Assembly (NCBI GenBank): GCA_029553855.1
Contig: JAKPKE010000114.1
Coordinates: 1-64,000, forward strand
Direction: 5' to 3'
DNA length: 64,000 bases
From: Bacillota bacterium
GTDB taxonomy: Bacteria; Bacillota; Clostridia; Lutisporales; Lutisporaceae
Positions 42,781 to 52,546 of this stretch are shown here, one piece after another (within the stretch, counting starts at the first letter, position 1; each line of letters begins with the position of its first letter). The notes beneath the pieces are model-generated. The model searched no databases and was not told where the DNA came from. It saw only the letters and a program-made list of their open reading frames with translations. Position numbers and translations under genes: made by a program.

Positions 42781-43508
42781 TTTTCTTCACCGTCCTCAGT
42801 TTTTCTTTGATGTCTTAACTTGCTCTGACCCCTGTAACCGGTTATAGTAAGGTTTTCTACCTTTTCTATTTCAACCTGTATACCTGTATATTCCATATAA
42901 AGTTCTATATAGCTTTCCGGAGCCAGTGCCGAAGCCTCAAGAACCTTCGGATCGCCTATAGCCTTTATAACAAACGGAACTGTATGCCTTTTGCCGTCAA
43001 TATTGATTGTTGGTCCGCCGCATCTTATACCGGTAGTAGCAGTGACCCTTTCATCATTTATTGATATTGCCTCTGCCCCTGCCATTTTGAGTTCGTTGAT
43101 TATTTCAAGGATGTCAAGATCGTGTATAAGATACCATGCAATATCTCCGCCCTCAACAACCTCCTGCTTGCTATCATTTAACGTCATAACAATTCCCGGT
43201 CCCTGTACCGTGCTGTAGTTGGAATAATTCCGCGCCTTTTCCAGCTCATTCTTCATAATTCCGAAGGCACTTCCCGTATCTTCCACCTCTGCCTTATACT
43301 CAGCAAGCCTCATTGCCTGTTCTCTTATGGAATCGTTAAGCTGTTTATTTTCCACTTCCATATTATTAATCTCATTCTGCAAATCCAGGAGCTTTGGTAT
43401 GGTTACTATGCCCTGATAGGTAATGTTGGATTTTAACTGCACTGCGGTAATAAATCCAATAATGGCTGCCAATATGAATAAATAGTATTTATATGCTTTC
43501 CCGTTCAT
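42777..43508 (-). CDS. DUF881 family division-cluster protein (second copy)
   Basis: About 243 residues. A single N-terminal transmembrane helix (YKYYLFILAAIIGFITAVQL) leads into a coiled coil (about 40-85) and the DUF881 domain (GPGIVMTLNDS, LEIINELKMAGAEAISINDERV, VIKAIGDPKVLE, YTGIQVEIEK). I prefer ATG 43508, just past the previous gene's stop, although an earlier ATG with its own GAGAGG is in frame. It is paralogous to the next gene upstream, and both lie between ftsQ and sbp-ftsZ. Function unknown; divisome-associated by context. Confidence 0.9.
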   Translation of the reverse strand: MNGKAYKYYLFILAAIIGFITAVQLKSNITYQGIVTIPKLLDLQNEINNMEVENKQLNDSIREQAMRLAEYKAEVEDTGSAFGIMKNELEKARNYSNYSTVQGPGIVMTLNDSKQEVVEGGDIAWYLIHDLDILEIINELKMAGAEAISINDERVTATTGIRCGGPTINIDGKRHTVPFVIKAIGDPKVLEASALAPESYIELYMEYTGIQVEIEKVENLTITGYRGQSKLRHQRKTEDGEEK

Positions 43509-43509
43509 A

Positions 43510-44229
43510 TTAGTGGGATTCTCCCTCTTTAATAACTTTTGCATATTTCCTCTCAATAACTCCGCTATACTTCAGTATTTTGACAGCCTGCTCCTGTGTT
43601 ATTGTCACTGCAACCCCTGTGTTCTCAAACTCTTCTACAATTCCTTCCCTTAATCTTAAAGCAGCCTCAAGGGTTTTGGGATCTCCGATAGCCTTGAATA
43701 TGAAAGGCGGAGCAAAGGAAACAGTGTTGATATTTATGTGTATTCCGCCTACCTGACGAATTTCCGAAGTAGAAATGATCCTCTGCCCGTTTATCGAAAC
43801 CGCTTCAGCCCCTGCGGCATTAAGTTCGTTTAAAAGCTCCAGCAGCATTGAATATGAAATCAGAGGATAGTTTACTTTCTCGCTGAATTTTAAATCATCC
43901 ACTATCACCGTAATTCCTGATCCTTCAACATCCTCCAAACCTGCTATTATTCTTGCCTGGTCAAGTTCCGTTTTCAGGATTTTTGCAGATACGCTGCCTT
44001 GGGATGCGCTATCCTCATATTCCTTGATTTTCGATTCGTAGTCCTTCTTGACATTCTGCAGCTTTGCATTTTCTTCCCTTATTTTCTTAAGCTGCGATGC
44101 AAGCTCCCTCGCTCTGTATTCAGATACAGGGCCAACACCTTGCTTTACGGTTCTGAACTGAATTGAGACCATAAGACCCAGCACTACGCATACAAAAGCA
44201 ATTGCAATTTGATATTTGGTATTTTTCAT
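43510..44229 (-). CDS. DUF881 family division-cluster protein (first copy)
   Basis: A 239-residue protein of the same architecture: N-terminal transmembrane helix (IAIAFVCVVLGLMVSIQF), coiled coil (LASQLKKIREENAKLQNVKKDYESKI), DUF881 domain with GSGITVIVDDLKFS, LLELLNELNAAGAEAVSINGQRI and FKAIGDPKTLEAALR. The start is MKNTKYQ, 8 nt after GGAGG. The tandem arrangement with the following paralogue is typical of Clostridia/Bacilli ylxW-ylxX-like loci. Molecular role unknown. Confidence 0.92.
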   Translation of the reverse strand: MKNTKYQIAIAFVCVVLGLMVSIQFRTVKQGVGPVSEYRARELASQLKKIREENAKLQNVKKDYESKIKEYEDSASQGSVSAKILKTELDQARIIAGLEDVEGSGITVIVDDLKFSEKVNYPLISYSMLLELLNELNAAGAEAVSINGQRIISTSEIRQVGGIHININTVSFAPPFIFKAIGDPKTLEAALRLREGIVEEFENTGVAVTITQEQAVKILKYSGVIERKYAKVIKEGESH

Positions 44230-44265
44230 TCTATTGTCCTCCATCCTGTATCCTTATCGGCTCAA

Positions 44266-44979
44266 TCACTCAGGTTTAAAAACCGGGTTCCCGCTGTGGC
44301 TCATCTCAATAGTACCTCTAAGATTCTGCTTTTTCAAATCCTCTACTATGGATTTTATAAAACCGATTTTATAATTTATGTTGTCAATGTCGCCTATGTT
44401 TGCTTTTATGCCTTCCCTGATCCCCAATCTGATATTCGATAATTCGGAAATATCTATCTCGGATATCAGGCCGAGCATTCCTGCACCTTTGATCTCTTTA
44501 ATCATCAAAGTGGTTGTAGAGAATTGTTCCTTATGATCTATGCTCAAAATCTCACCGACTTTGAATGTATCAAATTTCAGCCCTTTTACCACCGGCAAAT
44601 CCGGATGTTTCATTGCCGGATTAATTTCCAATATCATACCTTCATCATCAATATTGAGATAAGAACCTACATAAGGCACGTATGCCATGATTTCCCTTTC
44701 AATTATTTCAATAATGACCTTATTGGGCATAATCCTTTTTATTTTAATCATTTTGACGTAAGGATTCTGAAAAATACTCTTCATTGAGTTTCTTTTATTT
44801 ATCCTGAATATATTTTCTCCATAGTATATTGATGATAATTTTATTATTTCTTCTCTGGTTACATTATTGTTCCCGTTTACTGTCAGAAACTTTATTTGAA
44901 AAAAGCTGGAAGATAGAAAAAACACCATAAATATGCAGATAATGAATAAAAAAACTACATATTTAAACCTTCCTTTCAT
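44266..44979 (-). CDS. ftsQ: divisome protein FtsQ/DivIB
   Basis: A 237-residue bitopic protein: cytoplasmic start, one transmembrane helix (VVFLFIICIFMVFFLSSSFF), a POTRA domain (about 33-100, FLTVNGNNNVTREEIIKLSSIYYGENIFRI) and a beta domain (about 105-230). Shorter and less charged than Bacillus DivIB. It scaffolds FtsL-DivIC. AGGAG precedes the ATG. It lies downstream of murA in the cluster. Confidence 0.93.
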   Translation of the reverse strand: MKGRFKYVVFLFIICIFMVFFLSSSFFQIKFLTVNGNNNVTREEIIKLSSIYYGENIFRINKRNSMKSIFQNPYVKMIKIKRIMPNKVIIEIIEREIMAYVPYVGSYLNIDDEGMILEINPAMKHPDLPVVKGLKFDTFKVGEILSIDHKEQFSTTTLMIKEIKGAGMLGLISEIDISELSNIRLGIREGIKANIGDIDNINYKIGFIKSIVEDLKKQNLRGTIEMSHSGNPVFKPE

Positions 44980-45133
44980 ATTTTCACTCCTAAATCAAAA
45001 TGCCCATTATAGTTAGATATGCTTGTCCCCGCTGTGCTTAAAAATTAACACTGCATACAATCCGGCTTGATACTCCAAAAAACAAAGTCGCAAAAATGCA
45101 GGTTTAATATTGAAAACAATGATGAAGATATAG

Positions 45134-46387
45134 TTAAACCCTGTGTATATCAGCGCCTAATTTAATCAGTTTATTTTCTAGTCTATCATATCCTCTGTCT
45201 ATATGCAATTTCACATTATCTACCACTGTAGTCCCTTCCGCCGCCAGTCCTGCCAGCACCAGTGCAGCCCCTCCCCTTAAATCGCCGGCTCTGACCTCAG
45301 CCCCTGTAAGCTTTTTCACTCCGCGCACAATAGCAGTCCTTCCGTCAACCTTTATACTGGCGCCCATTTTCATAAGCTCCTCAACATGCTTGTATCTGCT
45401 TTCAAATACCGTCTCGATAAATATGCTTGTGCCTTTGGCTATTGTCATAACGGCCATCATCTGTGCCTGCATATCTGTAGCAAATCCCGGGTATGGCAGG
45501 GTTTTTATCACCTCTGCCGCCTTTGGTTTCCTATTGCACATTATTTGCAGGCTATTCTGATATTCTGTAATGATGCATCCTGTCTCTGAAAGTTTAGACG
45601 ATACAGATTTCAAATGATCCGTTATTACATTATTCAAAACAACATTCCCGCCGGTTATGGCAGCAGCTGACATGAGGGTTCCCGCAACAATTCTGTCCGG
45701 TATGACGGTATGCTCTACATCACGGAATTCTTTCACCCCTTCAATCTTTACAGTGCTGGTCCCGGCCCCTGTTATTCTGGCTCCCATTCCATTCAGGAAG
45801 TTTTGTAAATCCACAATTTCCGGTTCCTTGGCGGCATTTTGTATTATTGTCACTCCTTCAGCCGTTGTGGCAGCAAGCATTATGTTTTCAGTGGCGCCTA
45901 CGCTGGGATAGTCAAGGTTTATCTCTACGCCTCTCAGTTTGTCGCACTCGCAGCTTATATACCCATGGGCTTCGATAATCTTGGTTCCCATCTTTCTTAA
46001 ACCGAACAAATGAATGTCTATAGGCCTTGGCCCTATTTCGCAACCTCCTGGATAGCTTATTTTTACTTTTCCGTTCCTGGCAAGCATTGCCCCCATCAGG
46101 ATTATCGATGACCTCATTTCCCTCACCGGTTTTTCCGGTATTAAGGTATCCAAACTATTATTGGATTTCACAATTAGCGTATTATTCTCAAACAGACACT
46201 TGCAGCCTATAGTCCGGAGAAGCCCTATCAGCGAATCTACGTCCTTTAGCTCCGGAACATTATGGATAACCGATTCCTTTCCGTTTATTATGGTAGCTGC
46301 AAGTACGGGCAATACAGAATTCTTTGATCCATCGACTCTTACATCTCCTTCAAGTCTATGCCCGCCGACTATAATGTACCTATCCAT
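45134..46387 (-). CDS. murA: UDP-GlcNAc 1-carboxyvinyltransferase
   Basis: About 417 residues. It transfers enolpyruvate from PEP to UDP-GlcNAc, the first committed peptidoglycan step. Substrate lysine is in DGSKNSVLPVLAA (about K22). The flexible loop carries the catalytic cysteine in SYPGGCEIGPRPIDIHLFG (fosfomycin target), and LRGGAALVLAGLAA lies near the end. The start MDRYIIVGGHRL follows GGGGGTG; nine upstream residues are not conserved. It sits between murG and ftsQ. A second MurA paralogue elsewhere is common in Firmicutes. Confidence 0.97.
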   Translation of the reverse strand: MDRYIIVGGHRLEGDVRVDGSKNSVLPVLAATIINGKESVIHNVPELKDVDSLIGLLRTIGCKCLFENNTLIVKSNNSLDTLIPEKPVREMRSSIILMGAMLARNGKVKISYPGGCEIGPRPIDIHLFGLRKMGTKIIEAHGYISCECDKLRGVEINLDYPSVGATENIMLAATTAEGVTIIQNAAKEPEIVDLQNFLNGMGARITGAGTSTVKIEGVKEFRDVEHTVIPDRIVAGTLMSAAAITGGNVVLNNVITDHLKSVSSKLSETGCIITEYQNSLQIMCNRKPKAAEVIKTLPYPGFATDMQAQMMAVMTIAKGTSIFIETVFESRYKHVEELMKMGASIKVDGRTAIVRGVKKLTGAEVRAGDLRGGAALVLAGLAAEGTTVVDNVKLHIDRGYDRLENKLIKLGADIHRV

Positions 46388-46437
46388 CAACGATTTACAC
46401 CCCCGGGAAGCCATTATTATTCAATCATATTAATATA

Positions 46438-47577
46438 CTATGCACTACTTCCAAAGGTGTTACTGGGTTTGTCATGGACAAGTTCCCGGACAGCTTTTAC
46501 AATCGCATAAGCCGCATCCGTCCTGCCCAACTTTTTACTTTGTGCTTTCATTTGTTCCATCTTTCCGTTTTTGCTCAGCATATTGGAAACCTCATTAGTC
46601 AAAATATCGGCATCCAGATCCCTTTCCAATATTACTATTGCGGCACCGTTCTTCTCCAATGCCCTCGCATTATATTCCTGATGGTTATCGGTGGCATAGG
46701 GATATGGGATCAATATGGAAGGCTTGCCCAACGCCGTCAACTCAGACAGGGTGCTGGCTCCGCACCTGCTTATTACGATATCGGATGCAGCCAAAGCATA
46801 AGGCATATTATAAATGAAAGGCATTACCTTAAGATATCCGGTATCCAGTGCTATCTCTTCACTGTTATAAAGCCTGATAATATCTTCATATTGCGTTTCT
46901 CCCGTCATATGAAGCATTTGAAAGCTTTTATCGGTAATACATTTCTTTGCAAGGGGCAGTACGCTTTCGTTCAGTCTTTTGGCACCTCTGCTTCCTCCTA
47001 CTACAAGTATCACGGGAAGCCCCTTTAAAAAGCCAAACTCCTTCAGCCCTTCCTCCCTGCTTACATCCAAAATGTCGCTTCGAATGGGGTTTCCTGTCAC
47101 AACCACCTTACTGTTTTTAGGAAAGTACTCCTTTGCTTCGAAAAAGCTCACTGCAACAATATCAACAATTCTGGAAAGCATCTTGTTTGTTAGTCCGGGG
47201 AAAGCATTTTGCTCATGTATCAGGGTTGGTATTCCCATCAATGCAGCAGCAAGCAGAACCGAGCCGCATGCATAACCTCCGGTTCCTATTACTACATCCG
47301 GCTTAAATTCTTTTATGATCTTCGATACTTTAAACAGGCTGATAAATGATTCTCCCACCGCTGCGACATTCCCAAAACTAAGCCTGCGCTCGAAGCCCCT
47401 TACCTTTATTCTTTTCAGCTCAAAGCCTTCCTTAGGTACAATACTGTTTTCCAATCCTCTTTCTGATCCAATAAACAGTATCTCTGCATCGGTATATTGC
47501 TTTTTTATTTCTTCTCCTATGGATACCGCAGGATAGATATGTCCCCCTGTCCCGCCTCCGGAAAGTATAACTCTCAT
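46438..47577 (-). CDS. murG: UDP-GlcNAc:lipid I GlcNAc transferase
   Basis: A 379-residue GT28 glycosyltransferase that converts lipid I to lipid II at the inner membrane face. It has the N-terminal GGGTGGHIYPA loop, the second G-loop VVGGSRGAKRLNESV, and the donor-site SRCGASTLSELTALGKPSILIPYPYATDNHQEYNA. GGGAGTTGATTCA precedes the ATG, which comes 4 nt after the ftsW-type gene. The last ten residues (HDKPSNTFGSSA) are a short family-typical tail. Confidence 0.97.
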   Translation of the reverse strand: MRVILSGGGTGGHIYPAVSIGEEIKKQYTDAEILFIGSERGLENSIVPKEGFELKRIKVRGFERRLSFGNVAAVGESFISLFKVSKIIKEFKPDVVIGTGGYACGSVLLAAALMGIPTLIHEQNAFPGLTNKMLSRIVDIVAVSFFEAKEYFPKNSKVVVTGNPIRSDILDVSREEGLKEFGFLKGLPVILVVGGSRGAKRLNESVLPLAKKCITDKSFQMLHMTGETQYEDIIRLYNSEEIALDTGYLKVMPFIYNMPYALAASDIVISRCGASTLSELTALGKPSILIPYPYATDNHQEYNARALEKNGAAIVILERDLDADILTNEVSNMLSKNGKMEQMKAQSKKLGRTDAAYAIVKAVRELVHDKPSNTFGSSA

Positions 47578-47581
47578 TGAA

Positions 47582-48694
47582 TCAACTCCCGTCAGTTTTA
47601 ACTGTTTTGGATATATTCAGCAGAATCCCCATATTAACCATTACAAACAGCAGGGATGAACCTCCCGAGCTTATAAATGGAAGGGAAATCCCCGTAGTTG
47701 GTATAGTGACTGTTGCGACGGCTATGTTAAGAGTTGCCTGTATCGCAATCATGCATGTAATCCCGGTTGCAAGCAAGCAGCCGAAAGTATCGGGGCAGGA
47801 CAGCGCAATCCGCAGCCCCCTCCATATTAACAGCAAAAACAGAATAACTATTGTAGCAGTTCCTATGAACCCTAATTCTTCGCCGATAATAGAGAATATG
47901 AAGTCATTCTGGGGCTCCGGTATATAAAAGAACTTTTGGCGGCTGTTTCCGAGCCCCAACCCGAAAATCCCCCCGGAGCCAAGAGCATATAGGGACTGTA
48001 TTGCCTGATATCCTGTATTCAGCGGATCCGCCCAGGGATCCAGATAAGAAGTAATACGGTTAAGCATATAAGGTTTTTTCTTTATTATATATCCTACTGC
48101 AGGTATAATAGGAATAATCCAGCCCATAAGATAGACTATTTTTGTCCCTGCTGCAAACAGCATGGCAAAGGTTATCATCACTATGCTTCCTGCCATGCTT
48201 AAATTGGGCTCAAGTATTATCAAAACAAAATATAGCCCCATTAAAAGAACATATGGCAGGACTCCGTGTCTGAAGCTCCTTATTTTCCCTTTCTTGTTGC
48301 TTATACTTTTTGCCATGAATATTATCAATGCAAACTTTGCAAACTCGGAGGGCTGCATTGTCTGTGATCCGATTTTGATCCATCTTGCGGCATTATTTGC
48401 GCTGTATCCGATCCCAGGTACGAATACCGCTATCAAAAGAAGTACGCTAATAATCAGCAGCAACCCCGCAAATCTTCCCAGTATCCTGTAATCAAACCTG
48501 CTCATAAACATCATTGCGAAAATACCGATAACAGCGAAAAAGCCTTGAGATTTCAGGTAGCGATACCTGTCATTATACTTCATAAAGGAGGAAATGGAGC
48601 TGGCGCTAAAAACCATTGCCACACCTAACGCAAGTAAAATCAGTACTGTTACCAGTAATGTAAAATCAATATTATTTTTATTCCTTACAGCCAT
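47582..48694 (-). CDS. spoVE: SEDS glycosyltransferase FtsW/SpoVE
   Basis: A 370-residue SEDS peptidoglycan polymerase with about ten transmembrane helices. Signature segments are VFSASS near the N terminus, QPSEFAKFALI, NRITSYLDPWADPLNTGYQAIQSLYALGSGGIFGLGLGNSRQK, PEPQNDFIFSIIGEELGFIG, and TTGISLPFISSGGSSL at the end. Its position between murD and murG matches spoVE of Bacillus, but it might be the vegetative FtsW here. It probably partners with the SpoVD-type PBP encoded upstream. Confidence 0.93.
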   Translation of the reverse strand: MAVRNKNNIDFTLLVTVLILLALGVAMVFSASSISSFMKYNDRYRYLKSQGFFAVIGIFAMMFMSRFDYRILGRFAGLLLIISVLLLIAVFVPGIGYSANNAARWIKIGSQTMQPSEFAKFALIIFMAKSISNKKGKIRSFRHGVLPYVLLMGLYFVLIILEPNLSMAGSIVMITFAMLFAAGTKIVYLMGWIIPIIPAVGYIIKKKPYMLNRITSYLDPWADPLNTGYQAIQSLYALGSGGIFGLGLGNSRQKFFYIPEPQNDFIFSIIGEELGFIGTATIVILFLLLIWRGLRIALSCPDTFGCLLATGITCMIAIQATLNIAVATVTIPTTGISLPFISSGGSSLLFVMVNMGILLNISKTVKTDGS

Positions 48695-48723
48695 CAGGAA
48701 TCCCCCTTATGAAAATATGGTCA

Positions 48724-50097
48724 CTAGTATCTAGTATCCAGTGTCTTAAGTTCTTTCACACAATCCTTGAAGAGTCTGCCTCTCTCCTCAAAATTGCTGA
48801 ACATATCCCAGCTGGCACAAGCCGGGGAAAGCAGCACACAATCACCGGGTCTTGCCAGAGTATGGCACTTTTGCACTGCCTCTCTCATGCCTTTTACTTT
48901 ATATGTATTTATAAACCCATGCTTATGGGCTGTCTTTTCCAGTTTATCAGCGGTCTTGCCTATAAGTACCATATGCTTGACTACATTGCCAAAAGCTTCT
49001 ATGAAATCATCAAATCCGCTTCCCTTGTCATAACCCCCGGCGATTATTACAGTAGGCCTTTTCATTGCTTCTATCGCCTTAATTGAAGCATCGATATTAG
49101 TTCCCTTCGAATCATTATAGTATATAACCCCTTCAATCTCTTCAACATATTCTATTCTATGCTCTACGCCTTTAAAACTTTCAAGTGCGGCTCCGATTGT
49201 TGAAGCAGGTACCCCCATACAATATGCCATAAGAGCTGCAGCCAGAGCATTTTCAAGGTTGTGCCTTCCCGGAATATATATTTTATCCTTATGTATTATT
49301 GTCTCTTTTTTATTTCCTACCCTGACAACTATATTGTCATTTTCCAGAAATGCTCCCTGTGCTACCTCCTCCTTCCTGCTGAACAACAGGACCCTGCTTC
49401 TGGGCATGCCTGCAAGTTTGGAGGTTTCAGGGTCATCCCGGTTAAGTATTGTGTAATCATTTTTATCTTGATTTATAAATATTCTGCTTTTGATATCGAT
49501 GTAATTTTCCATGGACTTATGCCTGTTCAAATGGTCGGGAGTAATATTAAGAATTGCCGATACCGTAGGTTTGAACCTTGATGTGGATTCCAGCTGAAAG
49601 CTGCTTACTTCAAGAGCAAAAATATCTTCCGGCCCGGCGTTCTCTACTTCAAGAATCATCGTATTACCTATGTTCCCGGTAATAAACGTCCTTTTGCCGG
49701 CGGCCTTCATAATCTCCCCCAAGAGAGCCGTAGTAGTTGTTTTACCGTTTGTGCCGGTTATTGCGGCAATAGGAGCGGATGCAAGACGAAATGCCAGCTC
49801 GATCTCGCTTATTACTTCTTTTCCTAAAGCTTTCGCCCTCTGTACCAAGGGAATATCCAAGGGCACTCCGGGGCTTATTACGATAAAATCGCAATCCTCC
49901 GCCAGCTTTGCCGGATGCCCGCCTGCAACAAGTTTAATAGGGAGCTGTTCTATTTCTGAAATTACCCCCGCCAGTTCATCGGTTTTTTTAAAATCATTCA
50001 GTATAACATCAGCGCCTAAACGGCTTAACAATTTTACTACTGGTATTCCCGTAACTGCAGCCCCAATAACCAGAACCTTTTTGCCCGCGATTTGCAT
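48724..50097 (-). CDS. murD: UDP-MurNAc-L-alanine:D-glutamate ligase
   Basis: A 457-residue Mur ligase that adds D-Glu. N-terminal Rossmann domain (KVLVIGAAVTGIPVVKLLSRLGA), ATP P-loop TGTNGKTTTTALLGEI near 113, LNITPDHLNRHKSMENY, and the C-terminal domain with VIAGGYDKGSGFDDF. GGAGG lies 10 nt before the ATG. The last codons (LDTRY) fall in an iterated GATACTAG sequence also seen in altered form upstream of the gene, so the C-terminal tip may derive from a repeat. Confidence 0.97.
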   Translation of the reverse strand: MQIAGKKVLVIGAAVTGIPVVKLLSRLGADVILNDFKKTDELAGVISEIEQLPIKLVAGGHPAKLAEDCDFIVISPGVPLDIPLVQRAKALGKEVISEIELAFRLASAPIAAITGTNGKTTTTALLGEIMKAAGKRTFITGNIGNTMILEVENAGPEDIFALEVSSFQLESTSRFKPTVSAILNITPDHLNRHKSMENYIDIKSRIFINQDKNDYTILNRDDPETSKLAGMPRSRVLLFSRKEEVAQGAFLENDNIVVRVGNKKETIIHKDKIYIPGRHNLENALAAALMAYCMGVPASTIGAALESFKGVEHRIEYVEEIEGVIYYNDSKGTNIDASIKAIEAMKRPTVIIAGGYDKGSGFDDFIEAFGNVVKHMVLIGKTADKLEKTAHKHGFINTYKVKGMREAVQKCHTLARPGDCVLLSPACASWDMFSNFEERGRLFKDCVKELKTLDTRY

Positions 50098-50117
50098 AAG
50101 CCATTTTCCTCCAATAT

Positions 50118-50181
50118 ATTTTACCCCGTGCCCTGTACAGGCGAATACTGTTCGCCCCTACTCCCCTCGTATCTCGTATCT
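50118..50181. repeat. intergenic repeat-like block between mraY and murD
   Basis: It contains an inverted repeat GGCGAA-TACTG-TTCGCC (50140-50156) and a direct repeat CTCGTAT-CTCGTAT (50167-50180). The same GATACxAG iteration occurs at the murD stop codon (48724-48740). It interrupts an otherwise gene-tight operon and looks like a dispersed repeat insertion. Confidence 0.6.
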
Positions 50182-50185
50182 CAGT

Positions 50186-51163
50186 TTATGATAATCCCAA
50201 TATTCCAATCAGCGATAAAATTATGGTTATTATTATGAACACTGACACAATCTTTGATTCAGCCCATCCATTAAGCTCAAAATGGTGATGAAGAGGGGCC
50301 ATTTTAAAAAGTCTCTTTCCCCCCGTTTTCTTAAAATATACTACCTGCATTATCACCGATAATCCTTCCAGAACATATACCGCTCCTACAATAAGAATGA
50401 AGAAGGGGAGTCTGGTTATAACAGCGAGGGCAGCTATGGCACCCCCCAAGGCCAATGAACCCGTATCCCCCATAAAGACCTGTGCGGGATGTGAATTGAA
50501 TCTCAAAAATCCAAGCAAGGCGCCTATCATTGCACCCGAAAATACAAGCAGCCCGGAATTTTTTAACGCAAGGGCTATTACCGAGAAAAACCCCAGTATT
50601 ACCACAGTAGTCCCCCCTGCCAGACCGTCAAGTCCATCTGTAAGGTTAACACAGTTTACTGTGGATACCAGCACAAAAACTATAAAGGGTATGTATAATG
50701 CCCCCAGGTCAATAAATTCCCCGGTAAACGGCATCAGCACCCTTGTGCCTGCCTGTGATATTCCGGAGGCAACAAAAGCCATAAAAACTGATACCAGGAG
50801 CTGGGCTATTATTTTCTGATAAGCTCTGAGTCCTAATGATCTTTTATGCTTGATTTTAATATAATCATCTACAAAACCTATAATTCCAAAAAGAACAGTA
50901 GTAATAAGCACCAAAAACATATCTTTGTCTTTTGAAAAAGCCAAAGCAACAACCATAGCCGGTACAATAATAATTAATCCCCCCATTGTTGGGGTTCCTG
51001 TCTTTATCAAATGACTGCGAGGTCCGTCCCCTCTGATCATCTGCCCGAATTTCAATTTGGTAAGTAAAGGGATGAAAACCGGCCCCGACACCAGGGCCAA
51101 TATAAAAGCAGAAATAATGCATATAATATAGATCTGGTATTCACCGGACATCAAATCGTACAT
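50186..51163 (-). CDS. mraY: phospho-MurNAc-pentapeptide transferase
   Basis: A 325-residue integral membrane enzyme with ten transmembrane helices that makes lipid I. The conserved blocks are GDGPRSHLIKTGTPTMGG, the catalytic GFVDDYIKIKHKRSLGLRAYQKI, VNCVNLTDGLDGLAGG with its DGLDGLA Asp residues, FMGDTGSLALGG and MAPLHHHFELNGW. ATG at 51163, 10 nt after AGAGGGG; a TTG just before is the ORF edge. It follows murF by 6 nt. Confidence 0.97.
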   Translation of the reverse strand: MYDLMSGEYQIYIICIISAFILALVSGPVFIPLLTKLKFGQMIRGDGPRSHLIKTGTPTMGGLIIIVPAMVVALAFSKDKDMFLVLITTVLFGIIGFVDDYIKIKHKRSLGLRAYQKIIAQLLVSVFMAFVASGISQAGTRVLMPFTGEFIDLGALYIPFIVFVLVSTVNCVNLTDGLDGLAGGTTVVILGFFSVIALALKNSGLLVFSGAMIGALLGFLRFNSHPAQVFMGDTGSLALGGAIAALAVITRLPFFILIVGAVYVLEGLSVIMQVVYFKKTGGKRLFKMAPLHHHFELNGWAESKIVSVFIIITIILSLIGILGLS

Positions 51164-51169
51164 CAAAGA

Positions 51170-52546
51170 CTATCCCCTCTCACATAAGTAGTCGACTATA
51201 TATTCCATTTTCATTCCTCTTGAACCTTTAACAAGAACTGTATCACCGGGTCTGGCAATCCCTTCGATACATCCCGCCGCCTCTTTCACAGAAGAAAAGG
51301 CAAATATACTGTTACTACCCATTCCCGATGCCAGCCATCCTTTTTTTATATCGTCAGAGAAATTTCCTGCCGCTATTAAAATGTTGATCCCTGAAGAGGC
51401 TGCATACATCGCGATTTTGTAATGCTCTTCCCCGGAGATATCCCCCAGTTCAAGCATATCCCCAAGCACGCATATGTTCTTTCCTTCCGATTTCAAGGAG
51501 CACAATGCATCAATCGCCGCTTTCATAGACTCGGGGTTTGCATTATACACATCACTGACAAGTCTGATGCCGCTTCTCAGCTTCATAATATCCATCCTCA
51601 TTTTTGAGGGTCTAAAACTCTTAAGGCCCTCTTTTATACTCTCGGCCTCCATGTCGAAAAGCCTTGCAACGGCAATAGCCGACAAGGCATTATATACATT
51701 ATGCATTCCCGGAAGCATAACACAGAAATCTGATTTCACATTGTCCAAATCAACGGAAAAGTTTATTCCCTCTTCCCCCTTCTCCTCTATTGCGTATGCA
51801 TATATATCATTGTCCTTATCCAAACCATACTTTATTACTCTATACTTTTCGGAATAAAGACGACTAAGCATGTCATTATCCCCGTTTATTACTGCAGTAT
51901 TGTTTTTATTGAAAAACGAAAATATCTCGAGCTTAGCCTTCAGGATGTTTTCCCTTGAACCCAGCTTTTCAATATGAGCAATGCCTACATTGGTTATTAC
52001 CCCTACATCCTGCCTTACGATATCCGAAAGCAGCCTTATTTCCCCCGGACTGTTCATTCCCATTTCCAATACCGCTATCTCATGGTCGGGACGGAGCCCC
52101 AGAAGTGTCAAAGGCATGCCGATTGCATTATTGAAATTCCCCTCGGTCTTCAGCACTTTATACTTTTGGGAAAGCACCGATGCTATCATATCCTTTGTGG
52201 TAGTCTTCCCGGAGCTTCCGGTTACAGCCACAAAAGGAATCTTGAACTTGTTCCTGTGATACCCGGCAATATCCTGCAGCGCCCTATAGGTATCCTTTAC
52301 TAATATGTACGGGGTACTGCACCCACTTAACGGTTTCTGAGCTATTATCAAAGCAGCACCTTTTTTTGCAGCACTGTCAATAAAATCATGTCCGTCGAAG
52401 CTTTCTCCTTTTAATGCTATGAACATATCCCCGACATTAATGCTTCTGCTGTCAATACTCACCCCTGAAATCTTCAGGCCTTCCCCCGGGTTTACAAGCT
52501 TTCCCAGGGTTGCCTTCACGATTTCTTCAATGCGTAAAACTTCCAT
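51170..52546 (-). CDS. murF: UDP-MurNAc-tripeptide:D-Ala-D-Ala ligase
   Basis: A 458-residue Mur ligase that adds D-Ala-D-Ala to the tripeptide. N-terminal MurF domain (GVSIDSRSINVGDMFIALKGESFDGHDFI), P-loop VTGSSGKTTTKDMI near 113, INVGIAHIEKLGSRENI, and the C-terminal VLGDMLELGDISGEEHY. Start ATG overlaps the murE stop codon (TAATG), with GGAGG in front. It makes the pentapeptide used by MraY downstream. Confidence 0.97.
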   Translation of the reverse strand: MEVLRIEEIVKATLGKLVNPGEGLKISGVSIDSRSINVGDMFIALKGESFDGHDFIDSAAKKGAALIIAQKPLSGCSTPYILVKDTYRALQDIAGYHRNKFKIPFVAVTGSSGKTTTKDMIASVLSQKYKVLKTEGNFNNAIGMPLTLLGLRPDHEIAVLEMGMNSPGEIRLLSDIVRQDVGVITNVGIAHIEKLGSRENILKAKLEIFSFFNKNNTAVINGDNDMLSRLYSEKYRVIKYGLDKDNDIYAYAIEEKGEEGINFSVDLDNVKSDFCVMLPGMHNVYNALSAIAVARLFDMEAESIKEGLKSFRPSKMRMDIMKLRSGIRLVSDVYNANPESMKAAIDALCSLKSEGKNICVLGDMLELGDISGEEHYKIAMYAASSGINILIAAGNFSDDIKKGWLASGMGSNSIFAFSSVKEAAGCIEGIARPGDTVLVKGSRGMKMEYIVDYLCERG

